From assembly GCA_032622095.1 (NCBI GenBank), contig CP136061.1, positions 12,043,287-12,107,286 on the forward strand: a stretch of 64,000 nt of DNA, read 5' to 3'. This document shows, one piece after another, positions 23,467-36,490 of this stretch (position 1 is its first letter; each line of letters opens with the position of its first letter). Origin of the DNA: Siphonodentalium dalli (Eukaryota; Mollusca; Scaphopoda; Gadilida; Siphonodentaliidae). The position numbers and the translations under genes were made by a program. The notes beneath the pieces are model-generated. The model was not told where the DNA came from. It ran no database searches and saw only the letters and a list, made by a program, of their open reading frames with translations.

Positions 23467-26400
23467 TTGTTCATGCCTGTATCGTTGTGGTGAGGTACCG
23501 GTGGGTGTTTCTGTATTCTGCATTGTTCATGCCTGTATCGTTGTGGTGAGGTACCGGTGGGTGTTTCTGTATTCTGCATTGTTCATGCCTGTATCGTTGT
23601 GGTGAGGTATCGGTGGGTGTTTCTGTATTCTGCATTGTTCATGCGTGTATCGTTGTGGTGAGGTATCGGTGGGTGTTTCTGTATTCTGCATTGTTCATGC
23701 CTGTATCGTTGTGGTGAGGTACCGGTGGGTGTTTCTGTATTCTGCATTGTTCATGCCTGTATCGATGTGGTGAGGTACCGGTGGGTGTTTCTGTATTCCG
23801 CATTGTTCATGCCTGTATCGTTGTCGTGAGGTACCGGTGTGTATTTCTGTATTCTGCATTGTTCATGCCTGTATCGTTGTGGTGAGGTACCGGTGTGTAT
23901 TTCTGTATTCTGCATTGTTCATGCCTGTATCGTTGTAGTGAGGTACCGGTGGGTGTTTCTGTATTCCGCATTGTTCATGCCTGTATCGTTGTGGTGAGGT
24001 ACCGGTGTGTGTTTCTGTATTCTGCATTGTTCATGTCTGTATCGTTGTGGTGAGGTACCGGTGGGTGTTTCTGTATTCTGCATTGTTCATGCCTGTATCG
24101 TTGTGGTGAGGTACTGGTGGGTGTTTCTGTATTCTGCATTGTTCATGCCTGTATCGTTGTGGTGAGGTACCGGTGGGTGTTTCTGTATTCTGCATTGTTC
24201 ATGCCTGTATCGTTGTGGTGAGGTACCGGTGGGTGTTTCTGTATTCTGCATTGTTCATGCCTGTATCGTTGTGGTGAGGTACCGGTGGGTGTTTCTGTAT
24301 TCTGCATTGTTCATGCCTGTATCGTTGTGGTGAAGTACCTGTGGGTGTTTCTGTGTTCTGCATTGTTCATGCCTGTATCGTTGTGGTGAGGTACCGGTGG
24401 GTGTTTCTGTATTCTGCATTGTTCATGCATGTATCGTTGTGGTGAGGTACCGGTGGGTGTTTCTGTATTCTGCATTGTTCATGCCTGTATCGTTGTGGTG
24501 AGGTACCGGTGGGTGTTTCTGTATTCTGCATTGTTCATGCCTGTATCGTTGTGGTGAGGTACCGGTGGGTGTTTCTGTATTCTGCATTGTTCATGCCTGT
24601 ATTGTTGTGGTGAGGTACCGGTGGGTGTTTCTGTATTCTGCATTGTTCATGCCTGTATCGTTGTGGTGAGGTACCGGTGGGTGTTTCTGTATTCGGCATT
24701 GTTCATGCCTGTATCGTTGTGGTGAAGTACCGGTGGGTGTTTCTGTATTCTGCATTGTTCATGCCTGTATCGTTGTGGTGAGGTACCGGTTGGTGTTTCT
24801 GTATTCTGCATTGTTCATGCCTGTATCGTTGTGGTGAGGTACCGGTGGGTGTTTATGTATTCTGCATTGTTCATGCCTGTATCGTTGTGGTGAGGTACCG
24901 GTGGGTGTTTCTGTATTCTGCATTGTTCATGCCTGTAGCGTTGTGGTGAGGTACCGGTTGGTGTTTCTGTATTCTGCATTGTTCATGCCTGTATCGTTGT
25001 GGTGAAGTACCGGTGGGTGTTTCTGTGTTCTGCATTGTTCATGCCTGTATCGTTGTGGTGAGGTACCGGTGGGTTTTTCTGTATTCCGCATTGTTCATGC
25101 CTGTATCGTTGTGGTGAGGTACCGGTGGGTGTTTCTGTATTCTGCATTGTTCATGCCTGTATCGATGTGGTGAGGTACCGGTTGGTGTTTCTGTATTCTG
25201 CATTGTTCATGCCTGTATCGTTGTGGTGAGGTACCGGTGTGTGTTTCTGTATTCTGCATTGTTCATGCCTGTATCGTTGTGGTGAGGTACCGGTGGGTGT
25301 TTCTGTATTCTGCATTGTTCATGCCTGTATCGTTGTGGTGAGGTACCGGTGGGTGTTTCTGTATTATGCATTGTTCATGCCTGTATCGTTGTGGTGAGGT
25401 ACCGGTGGGTGTTTATGTATTCTGCATTGTTCATGCCTGTATCGTTGTGGTGAGGTACCGGTGGGTGTTTCTGTATCCTGCATTGTTCATGCCTGTATCG
25501 TTGTGGTGAGGTACCGGTGGGTGTTTATGTATTCTGCATTGTTCATGCCTGTATCGTTGTGGTGAGGTACCGGTGGGTGTTTCTGTATTCTGCATTGTTC
25601 ATGCCTGTATCGTTGTGGTGAGGTACCGGTGGGTGTTTCTGTATTCTGCATTGTTCATGCCTGTATCGATGTGGTGAGGTACCGGTGGGTGTTTCTGTGT
25701 TCTGCATTGTTCATGCCTGTATCGTTGTGGTGAGGTACCGGTGGGTGTTTATGTATTCTGCATTGTTCATGCCTGTATCGTTGTGGTGAGGTACCGGTGG
25801 GTGTTTCTGTATTCTGCATTGTTCATGCCTGTATCGTTGTGGTGAGGTACCGGTGGGTGTTTCTGTATTCTGCATTGTTCATGCCTGTATCGTTGTGGTG
25901 AGGTACCGGTTGGTGTTTCTGTATTCTGCATTGTTCATGCCTGTATCGTTGTGGTGAGGTACCGGTGGGTGTTTCTGTATTCTGCATTGTTCATGCCTGT
26001 ATCGTTGTGGTGAGGTACCGGTGGGTGTTTCTGTATTCTGCATTGTTCATGCCTGTATCGTTGTGGTGAGGTACCGGTGGGTGTTTCTGTATTCTGCATT
26101 GTTCATTCATTTATCGTTGTGGTGAGGTACCGGTGGGTGTTTCTGTGTTCTGCATTGTTCATGCCTGTATCGTTGTGGTGAGGTACCGGTTGGTATTTCT
26201 GTATTCCGCATTGTTCATGCCTGTATCGATGTGGTGAGGTACGGGTGGGTGTTTCTGTATTCCGCATTGTTCATGCCTGTATCGTTGTGGTGAGGTACCG
26301 GTGGGTGTTTCTGTATTCTGCATTGTTCATGCCTGTATCGTTGTGGTGAGGTACCGGTGGGTGTTTCTGTATTCTGCATTGTTCATGCCTGTATCGTTGT

Positions 26401-27449
26401 GGTGAGGTATCGGTGGGTGTTTCTGTATTCTGCATTGTTCATGCCTGTATCGTTGTGGTGAGGTATCGGTGGGTGTTTCTGTATTCTGAATTGTTCATGC
26501 CTGTATCGTTGTGGTGAGGTACCGGTGGGTGTTTCTGTATTCTGCATTGTTCATGCCTGTATCGATGTGGTGAGGTACCGGTGGGTGTTTCTGTATTCCG
26601 CATTGTTCATGCCTGTATCGTTGTCGTGAGGTACCGGTGTGTATTTCTGTATTCTGCATTGTTCATGCCTGTATCGTTGTGGTGAGGTACCGGTGTGTAT
26701 TTCTGTATTCTGCATTGTTCATGCCTGTATCGTTGTAGTGAGGTACCGGTGGGTGTTTCTGTATTCCGCATTGTTCATGCCTGTATCGTTGTGGTGAGGT
26801 ACCGGTGTGTGTTTCTGTATTCTGCATTGTTCATGTCTGTATCGTTGTGGTGAGGTACCGGTGGGTGTTTCTGTATTCTGCATTGTTCATGCCTGTATCG
26901 TTGTGGTGAGGTACCGGTGGGTGTTTCTGTATTCTGCATTGTTCATGCCTGTATCGTTGTGGTGAGGTATCGGTGGGTGTTTCTGTATTCTGCATTGTTC
27001 ATGCCTGTATCGTTGTGGTGAGGTATCGGTGGGTGTTTCTGTATTCTGCATTGTTCATGCCTGTATCGTTGTGGTGAGGTACCGGTGGGTGTTTCTGTAT
27101 TCTGCATTGTTCATGCCTGTATCGATGTGGTGAGGTACTGGTGGGTGTTTCTGTATTCTGCATTGTTCATGCCTGTATCGTTGTGGTGAGGTACCGGTGG
27201 GTGTTTCTGTATTCTGCATTGTTCATGCCTGTATCGTTGTGGTGAGGTACCGGTGGGTGTTTCTGTATTCTGCATTGTTCATGCCTGTATCGTTGTGGTG
27301 AGGTACCGGTTGGTGTTTCTGTATTCTGCATTGTTCATGCCTGTATCGTTGTGGTGAGGTACTGGTGTGTATTTCTGTATCCTGCATTGTTCATGCCTGT
27401 ATCGTTGTAGTGGGGTACCGGTTGGTGTTTCTGTATTCTGCATTGTTCA

Positions 27450-30400
27450 TGTCTGTATCGTTGTGGTGAGGTACCGGTGTGTGTTTCTGTATTCTGCATT
27501 GTTCATGCCTGTATCGTTGTGGTGAGGTACCGGTTGGTGTTTCTGTATTCTGCATTGTTCATGCCTGTATCGTTGTGGTGAGGTACCGGTGGATGTTTAT
27601 GTATTATGCATTGTTCATGCCTGTATCGTTGTGGTGAGGTACCGGTGTGTGTTTCTGTATTCTGCATTGTTCATGCCTGTATCGTTGTGGTGAGGTACCG
27701 GTTGGTGTTTCTGTATTCTGCATTGTTCATGCCTGTATCGTTGTGGTGAGGTACCGGTGGATGTTTATGTATTATGCATTGTTCATGCCTGTATCGTTGT
27801 GGTGAGGTACCGGTGTGTGTTTCTGTATTCTGCATTGTTCATGCCTGTATCGTTGTGGTGAGGTACCGGTGGGTGTTTCTGTATTCTGCATTGTTCATGC
27901 CTGTATCGTTGTGGTGAGGTACCGGTGGATGTTTATGTATTATGCATTGTTCATGCCTGTATCGTTGTGGTGAGGTACCGGTGGGTGTTTCTGTATTCTG
28001 CATTGTTTATGCCTGTATCGTTGTGGTGAGGTACCGGTTGGTGTTTCTGTATTCTACATTGTTCATGCCTGTATCGTTGTGGTGAGGTACCGGTGGGTAT
28101 TTCTGTATTCTGCATTGTTCATGCCTGTATCGTTGTGGTGAGGTACCGGTCTGTGTTTCTGTATTCTGCATTATTTATGCCTGTATCGTTGTGGTGAGGT
28201 ACCGGTTGGTGTTTCTGTATTCTGCATTGTTCATGTCTGTATCGTTGTGGTGAGGTACCGGTCTGTGTTTCTGTATTATGCATTGTTCATGCCTGTATCG
28301 TTGTGGTGAGGTACCGGTCTGTGTTTCTGTATTCTGCATTGTTCATGCCTGTATCGTTGTGGTGAGGTACCGGTGGGTGTTTCTGTATTATGCGTTGTTC
28401 ATGCCTGTATCGTTGTGGTGAGGTACCGGTCTGTGTTTCTGTATTCTGCATTGTTCATGCCTGTATCGTTGTGGTGAGGTACCGGTCTGTGTTTCTGTAT
28501 TATGCATTGTTCATGCCTGTATCGTTGTGGTGAGGTACCGGTGGATGTTTATGTATTATGCATTGTTCATGCCTGTATCGTTGTGGTGAGGTACCGGTGG
28601 ATGTTTATGTATTATGCATTGTTCATGCCTGTATCGTTGTGGTGAGGTACCGGTGGGTGTTTCTGTATTCTGCATTGTTCATGCCTGTATCGTTGTGGTG
28701 AGGTACCGGTGGGTGTTTCTGTATTCTGCATTGTTCATTCATTTATCGTTGTGGTGAGGTACCGGTGGGTGTTTCTGTATTCTGCATTGTTCATGCCTGT
28801 ATCGTTGTGGTGAGGTACCGGTGGGTGTTTCTGTATTCTGCATTGTTCATGCCTGTATCGTTGTGGTGAGGTACCGGTGGGTGTTTCTGTATTCTGCATT
28901 GTTCATGCCTGTATCGTTGTGGTGAGGTACCGGTTGGTGTTTCTGTATTCTGCATTGTTCATGCCTGTATCGTTGTGGTGAGGTACCGGTGGGTGTTTCT
29001 GTATTCTGCATTGGTCATGCCTGTATCGTTGTGGTGAGGTACCGGTGGGTGTTTCTGTATTCTGCATTGTTCATGCCTGTATCGTTGTGGTGAGGTACCG
29101 GTGGGTGTTTCTGTATTCTGCATTGTTCATTCATTTATCGTTGTGGTGAGGTACCGGTGGGTGTTTCTGTGTTCTGCATTGTTCATGCCTGTATCGTTGT
29201 GGTGAGGTACCGGTTGGTATTTCTGTATTCCGCATTGTTCATGCCTGTATCGATGTGGTGAGGTACGGGTGGGTGTTTCTGTATTCCGCATTGTTCATGC
29301 CTGTATCGTTGTGTTGAGGTACCGGTGGGTGTTTCTGTATTCTGCATTGTTCATGCCTGTATCGTTGTGGTGAGGTACCGGTGGGTGTTTCTGTATTCTG
29401 CATTGTTCATGCCTGTATCGTTGTGGTGAGGTATCGGTGGGTGTTTCTGTATTCTGCATTGTTCATGCCTGTATCGTTGTGGTGAGGTATCGGTAGGTGT
29501 TTCTGTATTCTGCATTGTTCATGCCTGTATCGTTGTGGTGAGGTACCGGTGGGTGTTTCTGTATTCTGCATTGTTCATGCCTGTATCGATGTGGTGAGGT
29601 ACCGGTGGGTGTTTCTGTATTCCGCATTGTTCATGCCTGTATCGTTGTCGTGAGGTACCGGTGTGTATTTCTGTATTCTGCATTGTTCATGCCTGTATCG
29701 TTGTGGTGAGGTACCGGTGTGTATTTCTGTATTCTGCATTGTTCATGCCTGTATCGTTGTAGTGAGGTACCGGTGGGTGTTTCTGTATTCCGCATTGTTC
29801 ATGCCTGTATCGTTGTGGTGAGGTACCGGTGTGTGTTTCTGTATTCTGCATTGTTCATGTCTGTATCGTTGTGGTGAGGTACCGGTGGGTGTTTCTGTAT
29901 TCTGCATTGTTCATGCCTGTATCGTTGTGGTGAGGTACTGGTGGGTGTTTCTGTATTCTGCATTGTTCATGCCTGTATCGTTGTGGTGAGGTACCGGTGG
30001 GTGTTTCTGTATTCTGCATTGTTCATGCCTGTATCGTTGTGGTGAGGTACCGGTGGGTGTTTCTGTATTCTGCATTGTTCATGCCTGTATCGTTGTGGTG
30101 AGGTACCGGTGGGTGTTTCTGTATTCTGCATTGTTCATGCCTGTATCGTTGTGGTGAAGTACCGGTGGGTGTTTCTGTGTTCTGCATTGTTCATGCCTGT
30201 ATCGTTGTGGTGAGGTACCGGTGGGTGTTTCTGTATTCTGCATTGTTCATGCATGTATCGTTGTGGTGAGGTACCGGTGGGTGTTTCTGTATTCTGCATT
30301 GTTCATGCCTGTATCGTTGTGGTGAGGTACCGGTGGGTGTTTCTGTATTCTGCATTGTTCATGCCTGTATCGTTGTGGTGAGGTACCGGTGGGTGTTTCT

Positions 30401-31460
30401 GTATTCTGCATTGTTCATGCCTGTATTGTTGTGGTGAGGTACCGGTGGGTGTTTCTGTATTCTGCATTGTTCATGCCTGTATCGTTGTGGTGAGGTACCG
30501 GTGGGTGTTTCTGCATTCGGCATTGTTCATGCCTGTATCGTTGTGGTGAAGTACCGGTGGGTGTTTCTGTATTCTGCATTGTTCATGCCTGTATCGTTGT
30601 GGTGAGGTACCGGTTGGTGTTTCTGTATTCTGCATTGTTCATGCCTGTATCGTTGTGGTGAGGTACCGGTGGGTGTTTATGTATTCTGCATTGTTCATGC
30701 CTGTATCGTTGTGGTGAGGTACCGGTGGGTGTTTCTGTATTCTGCATTGTTCATGCCTGTAGCGTTGTGGTGAGGTACCGGTTGGTGTTTCTGTATTCTG
30801 CATTGTTCATGCCTGTATCGTTGTGGTGAAGTACCGGTGGGTGTTTCTGTGTTCTGCATTGTTCATGCCTGTATCGTTGTGGTGAGGTACCGGTGGGTTT
30901 TTCTGTATTCCGCATTGTTCATGCCTGTATCGTTGTGGTGAGGTACCGGTGGGTGTTTCTGTATTCTGCATTGTTCATGCCTGTATCGATGTGGTGAGGT
31001 ACCGGTTGGTGTTTCTGTATTCTGCATTGTTCATGCCTGTATCGTTGTGGTGAGGTACCGGTGTGTGTTTCTGTATTCTGCATTGTTCATGCCTGTATCG
31101 TTGTGGTGAGGTACCGGTGGGTGTTTCTGTATTCTGCATTGTTCATGCCTGTATCGTTGTGGTGAGGTACCGGTGGGTGTTTCTGTATTATGCATTGTTC
31201 ATGCCTGTATCGTTGTGGTGAGGTACCGGTGGGTGTTTATGTATTCTGCATTGTTCATGCCTGTATCGTTGTGGTGAGGTACCGGTGGGTGTTTCTGTAT
31301 CCTGCATTGTTTATGCCTGTATCGTTGTGGTGAGGTACCGGTGGGTGTTTATGTATTCTGCATTGTTCATGCCTGTATCGTTGTGGTGAGGTACCGGTGG
31401 GTGTTTCTGTATTCTGCATTGTTCATGCCTGTATCGTTGTGGTGAGGTACCGGTGGGTGT
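27450..31460 (+). repeat. Block D copy 2, about 4 kb (partner 17,090-21,100)
   Basis: Repeats the variant string of 17,090-21,100, with GTAGCG at 30,759 and the marker pair at 28,736 and 29,128. Private changes include TGCGTTG near 28,393, TTGGTCATG near 29,014, GTGTTGAGG near 29,313, GTAGGTG near 29,494, CTGCATTCGG near 30,513 and TTTATGCC near 31,311. These changes are few compared with the length, so the duplication is recent relative to overall array divergence. Confidence 0.8.
29390..31220 (+). repeat. Block G copy 1 (partner 35,942-37,772)
   Basis: From two TATCGG monomers near 29,434 through TACTGG at 29,936, GAAGTACC near 30,148, GCATGTATCG, TATTGTTG, GTAGCG at 30,759 and GGGTTTTTC to TATTATGC near 31,190, the order is the same as at 35,942-37,772. 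The offset is 6,552 bp (117 monomers). The partner lacks the next TTTATG monomer, so the match shifts by one there. Confidence 0.82.
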
Positions 31461-31910
31461 TTCTGTATTCTGCATTGTTCATGCCTGTATCGTTGTGGTG
31501 AGGTACCGGTGGGTGTTTCTGTATTCTGCATTGTTCATGCCTGTATCGTTGTGGTGAGGTACCGGTGGGTGTTTCTGTATTCTGCATTGTTCATGCCTGT
31601 ATCGATGTGGTGAGGTACCGGTGGGTGTTTCTGTGTTCTGCATTGTTCATGCCTGTATCGTTGTGGTGAGGTACCGGTGGGTGTTTCTGTATTCTGCATT
31701 GTTCATGCCTGTATCGTTGTGGTGAGGTACCGGTGGGTGTTTCTGTATTATGCATTGTTCATGCCTGTATCGTTGTGGTGAGGTACCGGTGGGTGTTTAT
31801 GTATTCTGCATTGTTCATGCCTGTATCGTTGTGGTGAGGTACCGGTGGGTGTTTCTGTATCCTGCATTGTTCATGCCTGTATCGTTGTGGTGAGGTACCG
31901 GTGGGTGTTT

Positions 31911-33130
31911 ATGTATTCTGCATTGTTCATGCCTGTATCGTTGTGGTGAGGTACCGGTGGGTGTTTCTGTATTCTGCATTGTTCATGCCTGTATCGTTGT
32001 GGTGAGGTACCGGTGGGTGTTTCTGTATTCTGCATTGTTCATGCCTGTATCGTTGTGGTGAGGTACCGGTGGGTGTTTCTGTATTCTGCATTGTTCATGC
32101 CTGTATCGATGTGGTGAGGTACCGGTGGGTGTTTCTGTGTTCTGCATTGTTCATGCCTGTATCGTTGTGGTGAGGTACCGGTGGGTGTTTCTGTATTCTA
32201 CATTGTTCATGCCTGTATCGTTGTCGTGAGGTACCGGTTGGTGTTTCTGTGTTCTGCATTGTTCATGCCTGTATCGATGTGGTGAGGTACCGGTGGGTGT
32301 TTCTGTATTTTGCATTGTTCATGCCTGTATCGTTGTGGTGAGGTACCGGTGGGTGTTTCTGTATTCTGCATTGTTCATGCCTGTATCGTTGTGGTGAGGT
32401 ACCGGTGGGTGTTTATGTATTCTGCATTGTTCATGCCTGTATCGTTGTGGTGAGGTACCGGTGGGTGTTTCTGTATTCTGCATTGTTCATGCCTGTATCG
32501 TTGTGGTGAGGTACCGGTGGGTGTTTCTGTATTCTGTATTGTTCATGCCTGTATCGTTGTGGTGAGGTACCGGTGGGTGTTTCTGTATTCCGCATTGTTC
32601 ATGCCTGTATCGTTGTGGTGAGGTATCGGTGGGTGTTTCTGTATTCTGCATTGTTCATGCCTGTATCGTTGTGGTGAGGTATCGGTGGGTGTTTCTGTAT
32701 TCTGCATTGTTCATGCCTGTATCGTTGTGGTGAGGTACCGGTGGGTGTTTCTGTATTCTGCATTGTTCATGCCTGTATCGATGTGGTGAGGTACCGGTGG
32801 GTGTTTCTGTATTCCGCATTGTTCATGCCTGTATCGTTGTCGTGAGGTACCGGTGTGTATTTCTGTATTCTGCATTGTTCATGCCTGTATCGTTGTGGTG
32901 AGGTACCGGTGTGTATTTCTGTATTCTGCATTGTTCATGCCTGTATCGTTGTAGTGAGGTACCGGTGGGTGTTTCTGTATTCCGCATTGTTCATGCCTGT
33001 ATCGTTGTGGTGAGGTACCGGTGTGTGTTTCTGTATTCTGCATTGTTCATGTCTGTATCGTTGTGGTGAGGTACCGGTGGGTGTTTCTGTATTCTGCATT
33101 GTTCATGCCTGTATCGTTGTGGTGAGGTAC
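31911..33130 (+). repeat. Block E copy 1 (partner about 35,271-36,490)
   Basis: Read as base-for-base identical to 35,271-36,490 over about 1.2 kb at an offset of exactly 3,360 bp (60 monomers). It includes TATTCTAC followed by GTCGTGAG near 32,197-32,227, TATTTTGC near 32,309, TATTCTGTATTG near 32,537, two TATCGG monomers and GTCGTGAG near 32,840. Identity ends near 33,131, where TACCGG here is TACTGG in the partner. Confidence 0.85.
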
Positions 33131-34020
33131 CGGTGGGTGTTTATGTATTCTGCATTGTTCATGCCTGTATCGTTGTGGTGAGGTACCGGTGGGTGTTTCT
33201 GTATCCTGCATTGTTCATGCCTGTATCGTTGTGGTGAGGTACCGGTGGGTGTTTATGTATTCTGCATTGTTCATGCCTGTATCGTTGTGGTGAGGTACCG
33301 GTGGGTGTTTCTGTATTCTGCATTGTTCATGCCTGTATCGTTGTGGTGAGGTACCGGTGGGTGTTTCTGTATTCTGCATTGTTCATGCCTGTATCGTTGT
33401 GGTGAGGTACCGGTGGGTGTTTCTGTATTCTGCATTGTTCATGCCTGTATCGTTGTGGTGAGGTACCGGTGGGTGTTTCTGTATTCTGCATTGTTCATGC
33501 CTGTATCGATGTGGTGAGGTACCGGTGGGTGTTTCTGTGTTCTGCATTGTTCATGCCTGTATCGTTGTGGTGAGGTACCGGTGGGGGTTTCTGTATTCTG
33601 CATTGTTCATGCCTGTATCGTTGTGGTGAGGTACCGGTGGGTGTTTCTGTATTATGCATTGTTCATGCCTGTATCGTTGTGGTGAGGTACCGGTGGGTGT
33701 TTATGTATTCTGCATTGTTCATGCCTGTATCGTTGTGGTGAGGTACCGGTGGGTGTTTCTGTATCCTGCATTGTTCATGCCTGTATCGTTGTGGTGAGGT
33801 ACCGGTGGGTGTTTATGTATTCTGCATTGTTCATGCCTGTATCGTTGTGGTGAGGTACCGGTGGGTGTTTCTGTATTCTGCATTGTTCATGCCTGTATCG
33901 TTGTGGTGAGGTACCGGTGGGTGTTTCTGTATTCTGCATTGTTCATGCCTGTATCGTTGTGGTGAGGTACCGGTGGGTGTTTCTGTATTCTGCATTGTTC
34001 ATGCCTGTATCGTTGTGGTG
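32620..34020 (+). repeat. 25-monomer (1,400 bp) tandem duplication, left copy
   Basis: From the first TATCGG monomer at about 32,624 to about 34,020 the variant string is repeated directly downstream at 34,021-35,420. The offset is exactly 1,400 bp. The only difference I noted is GTGGGGGTTT at 33,581-33,590 against GTGGGTGTTT in the right copy. Confidence 0.85.
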
Positions 34021-35420
34021 AGGTATCGGTGGGTGTTTCTGTATTCTGCATTGTTCATGCCTGTATCGTTGTGGTGAGGTATCGGTGGGTGTTTCTGTAT
34101 TCTGCATTGTTCATGCCTGTATCGTTGTGGTGAGGTACCGGTGGGTGTTTCTGTATTCTGCATTGTTCATGCCTGTATCGATGTGGTGAGGTACCGGTGG
34201 GTGTTTCTGTATTCCGCATTGTTCATGCCTGTATCGTTGTCGTGAGGTACCGGTGTGTATTTCTGTATTCTGCATTGTTCATGCCTGTATCGTTGTGGTG
34301 AGGTACCGGTGTGTATTTCTGTATTCTGCATTGTTCATGCCTGTATCGTTGTAGTGAGGTACCGGTGGGTGTTTCTGTATTCCGCATTGTTCATGCCTGT
34401 ATCGTTGTGGTGAGGTACCGGTGTGTGTTTCTGTATTCTGCATTGTTCATGTCTGTATCGTTGTGGTGAGGTACCGGTGGGTGTTTCTGTATTCTGCATT
34501 GTTCATGCCTGTATCGTTGTGGTGAGGTACCGGTGGGTGTTTATGTATTCTGCATTGTTCATGCCTGTATCGTTGTGGTGAGGTACCGGTGGGTGTTTCT
34601 GTATCCTGCATTGTTCATGCCTGTATCGTTGTGGTGAGGTACCGGTGGGTGTTTATGTATTCTGCATTGTTCATGCCTGTATCGTTGTGGTGAGGTACCG
34701 GTGGGTGTTTCTGTATTCTGCATTGTTCATGCCTGTATCGTTGTGGTGAGGTACCGGTGGGTGTTTCTGTATTCTGCATTGTTCATGCCTGTATCGTTGT
34801 GGTGAGGTACCGGTGGGTGTTTCTGTATTCTGCATTGTTCATGCCTGTATCGTTGTGGTGAGGTACCGGTGGGTGTTTCTGTATTCTGCATTGTTCATGC
34901 CTGTATCGATGTGGTGAGGTACCGGTGGGTGTTTCTGTGTTCTGCATTGTTCATGCCTGTATCGTTGTGGTGAGGTACCGGTGGGTGTTTCTGTATTCTG
35001 CATTGTTCATGCCTGTATCGTTGTGGTGAGGTACCGGTGGGTGTTTCTGTATTATGCATTGTTCATGCCTGTATCGTTGTGGTGAGGTACCGGTGGGTGT
35101 TTATGTATTCTGCATTGTTCATGCCTGTATCGTTGTGGTGAGGTACCGGTGGGTGTTTCTGTATCCTGCATTGTTCATGCCTGTATCGTTGTGGTGAGGT
35201 ACCGGTGGGTGTTTATGTATTCTGCATTGTTCATGCCTGTATCGTTGTGGTGAGGTACCGGTGGGTGTTTCTGTATTCTGCATTGTTCATGCCTGTATCG
35301 TTGTGGTGAGGTACCGGTGGGTGTTTCTGTATTCTGCATTGTTCATGCCTGTATCGTTGTGGTGAGGTACCGGTGGGTGTTTCTGTATTCTGCATTGTTC
35401 ATGCCTGTATCGTTGTGGTG
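34021..35420 (+). repeat. 25-monomer (1,400 bp) tandem duplication, right copy
   Basis: Direct right-hand neighbour and near-exact copy of 32,620-34,020. It begins with two TATCGG monomers and passes through CGATG, GTCGTGAG, two GTGTGTATTT, TAGTGAG, TATTCCGC, GTGTGTG, ATGTCTG, TTTATG and TATCCTGC monomers. It then leads into block E copy 2. Confidence 0.85.
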
Positions 35421-36490
35421 AGGTACCGGTGGGTGTTTCTGTATTCTGCATTGTTCATGCCTGTATCGATGTGGTGAGGTACCGGTGGGTGTTTCTGTGT
35501 TCTGCATTGTTCATGCCTGTATCGTTGTGGTGAGGTACCGGTGGGTGTTTCTGTATTCTACATTGTTCATGCCTGTATCGTTGTCGTGAGGTACCGGTTG
35601 GTGTTTCTGTGTTCTGCATTGTTCATGCCTGTATCGATGTGGTGAGGTACCGGTGGGTGTTTCTGTATTTTGCATTGTTCATGCCTGTATCGTTGTGGTG
35701 AGGTACCGGTGGGTGTTTCTGTATTCTGCATTGTTCATGCCTGTATCGTTGTGGTGAGGTACCGGTGGGTGTTTATGTATTCTGCATTGTTCATGCCTGT
35801 ATCGTTGTGGTGAGGTACCGGTGGGTGTTTCTGTATTCTGCATTGTTCATGCCTGTATCGTTGTGGTGAGGTACCGGTGGGTGTTTCTGTATTCTGTATT
35901 GTTCATGCCTGTATCGTTGTGGTGAGGTACCGGTGGGTGTTTCTGTATTCCGCATTGTTCATGCCTGTATCGTTGTGGTGAGGTATCGGTGGGTGTTTCT
36001 GTATTCTGCATTGTTCATGCCTGTATCGTTGTGGTGAGGTATCGGTGGGTGTTTCTGTATTCTGCATTGTTCATGCCTGTATCGTTGTGGTGAGGTACCG
36101 GTGGGTGTTTCTGTATTCTGCATTGTTCATGCCTGTATCGATGTGGTGAGGTACCGGTGGGTGTTTCTGTATTCCGCATTGTTCATGCCTGTATCGTTGT
36201 CGTGAGGTACCGGTGTGTATTTCTGTATTCTGCATTGTTCATGCCTGTATCGTTGTGGTGAGGTACCGGTGTGTATTTCTGTATTCTGCATTGTTCATGC
36301 CTGTATCGTTGTAGTGAGGTACCGGTGGGTGTTTCTGTATTCCGCATTGTTCATGCCTGTATCGTTGTGGTGAGGTACCGGTGTGTGTTTCTGTATTCTG
36401 CATTGTTCATGTCTGTATCGTTGTGGTGAGGTACCGGTGGGTGTTTCTGTATTCTGCATTGTTCATGCCTGTATCGTTGTGGTGAGGTAC
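35271..36490 (+). repeat. Block E copy 2 (partner 31,911-33,130)
   Basis: Partner of 31,911-33,130 at 60 monomers. To its right the sequence switches to match 29,930-31,220 instead, beginning with the TACTGG monomer at 36,488. The copy boundary therefore lies inside otherwise uniform array and is visible only through variant order. Confidence 0.85.

Larger units (their letters stand above)
22830..26180 (+). repeat. Block Q copy 2 (partner 18,290-21,640)
   Basis: Matches 18,290-21,640 almost throughout, including GAAGTACCTGTGG near 24,333, GCATGTATCG near 24,428, TATTGTTG near 24,602, TATTCGGC near 24,693 and GTAGCG at 24,935. Private states are TATTGTTG at 22,864, the inserted C at 23,015, the inserted G near 23,438 and ATGCGTG near 23,644. 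The GAAGTACCTGTGG monomer is shared only with 19,796; the 30 kb and 36.7 kb copies read GAAGTACCGGTGG. Confidence 0.82.
14050..31230. repeat. Array domain 3: multi-kilobase block duplications
   Basis: About 17 kb of monomers in which long strings of variants recur in the same order at offsets that are whole numbers of monomers after correction for local indels. The clearest marker is the TTCATTCATTTATCG monomer; its marker base lies at 16021, 16413, 18373, 18765, 21565, 22910, 23303, 26104, 28736 and 29128. The intervals are 7, 35, 7, 50, 24, 7, 50, 47 and 7 monomers. The marker therefore usually comes as a pair 7 monomers apart. The copies are mosaic: two-copy and four-copy segments change partner along the domain. 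Confidence 0.85.

Noticed and set aside
14050-31230. Transposon-driven amplification
   Set aside because: There are no terminal repeats, target-site duplications or element-derived sequence at block edges. Boundaries fall at arbitrary points within otherwise continuous monomers, as expected for homologous exchange or conversion.
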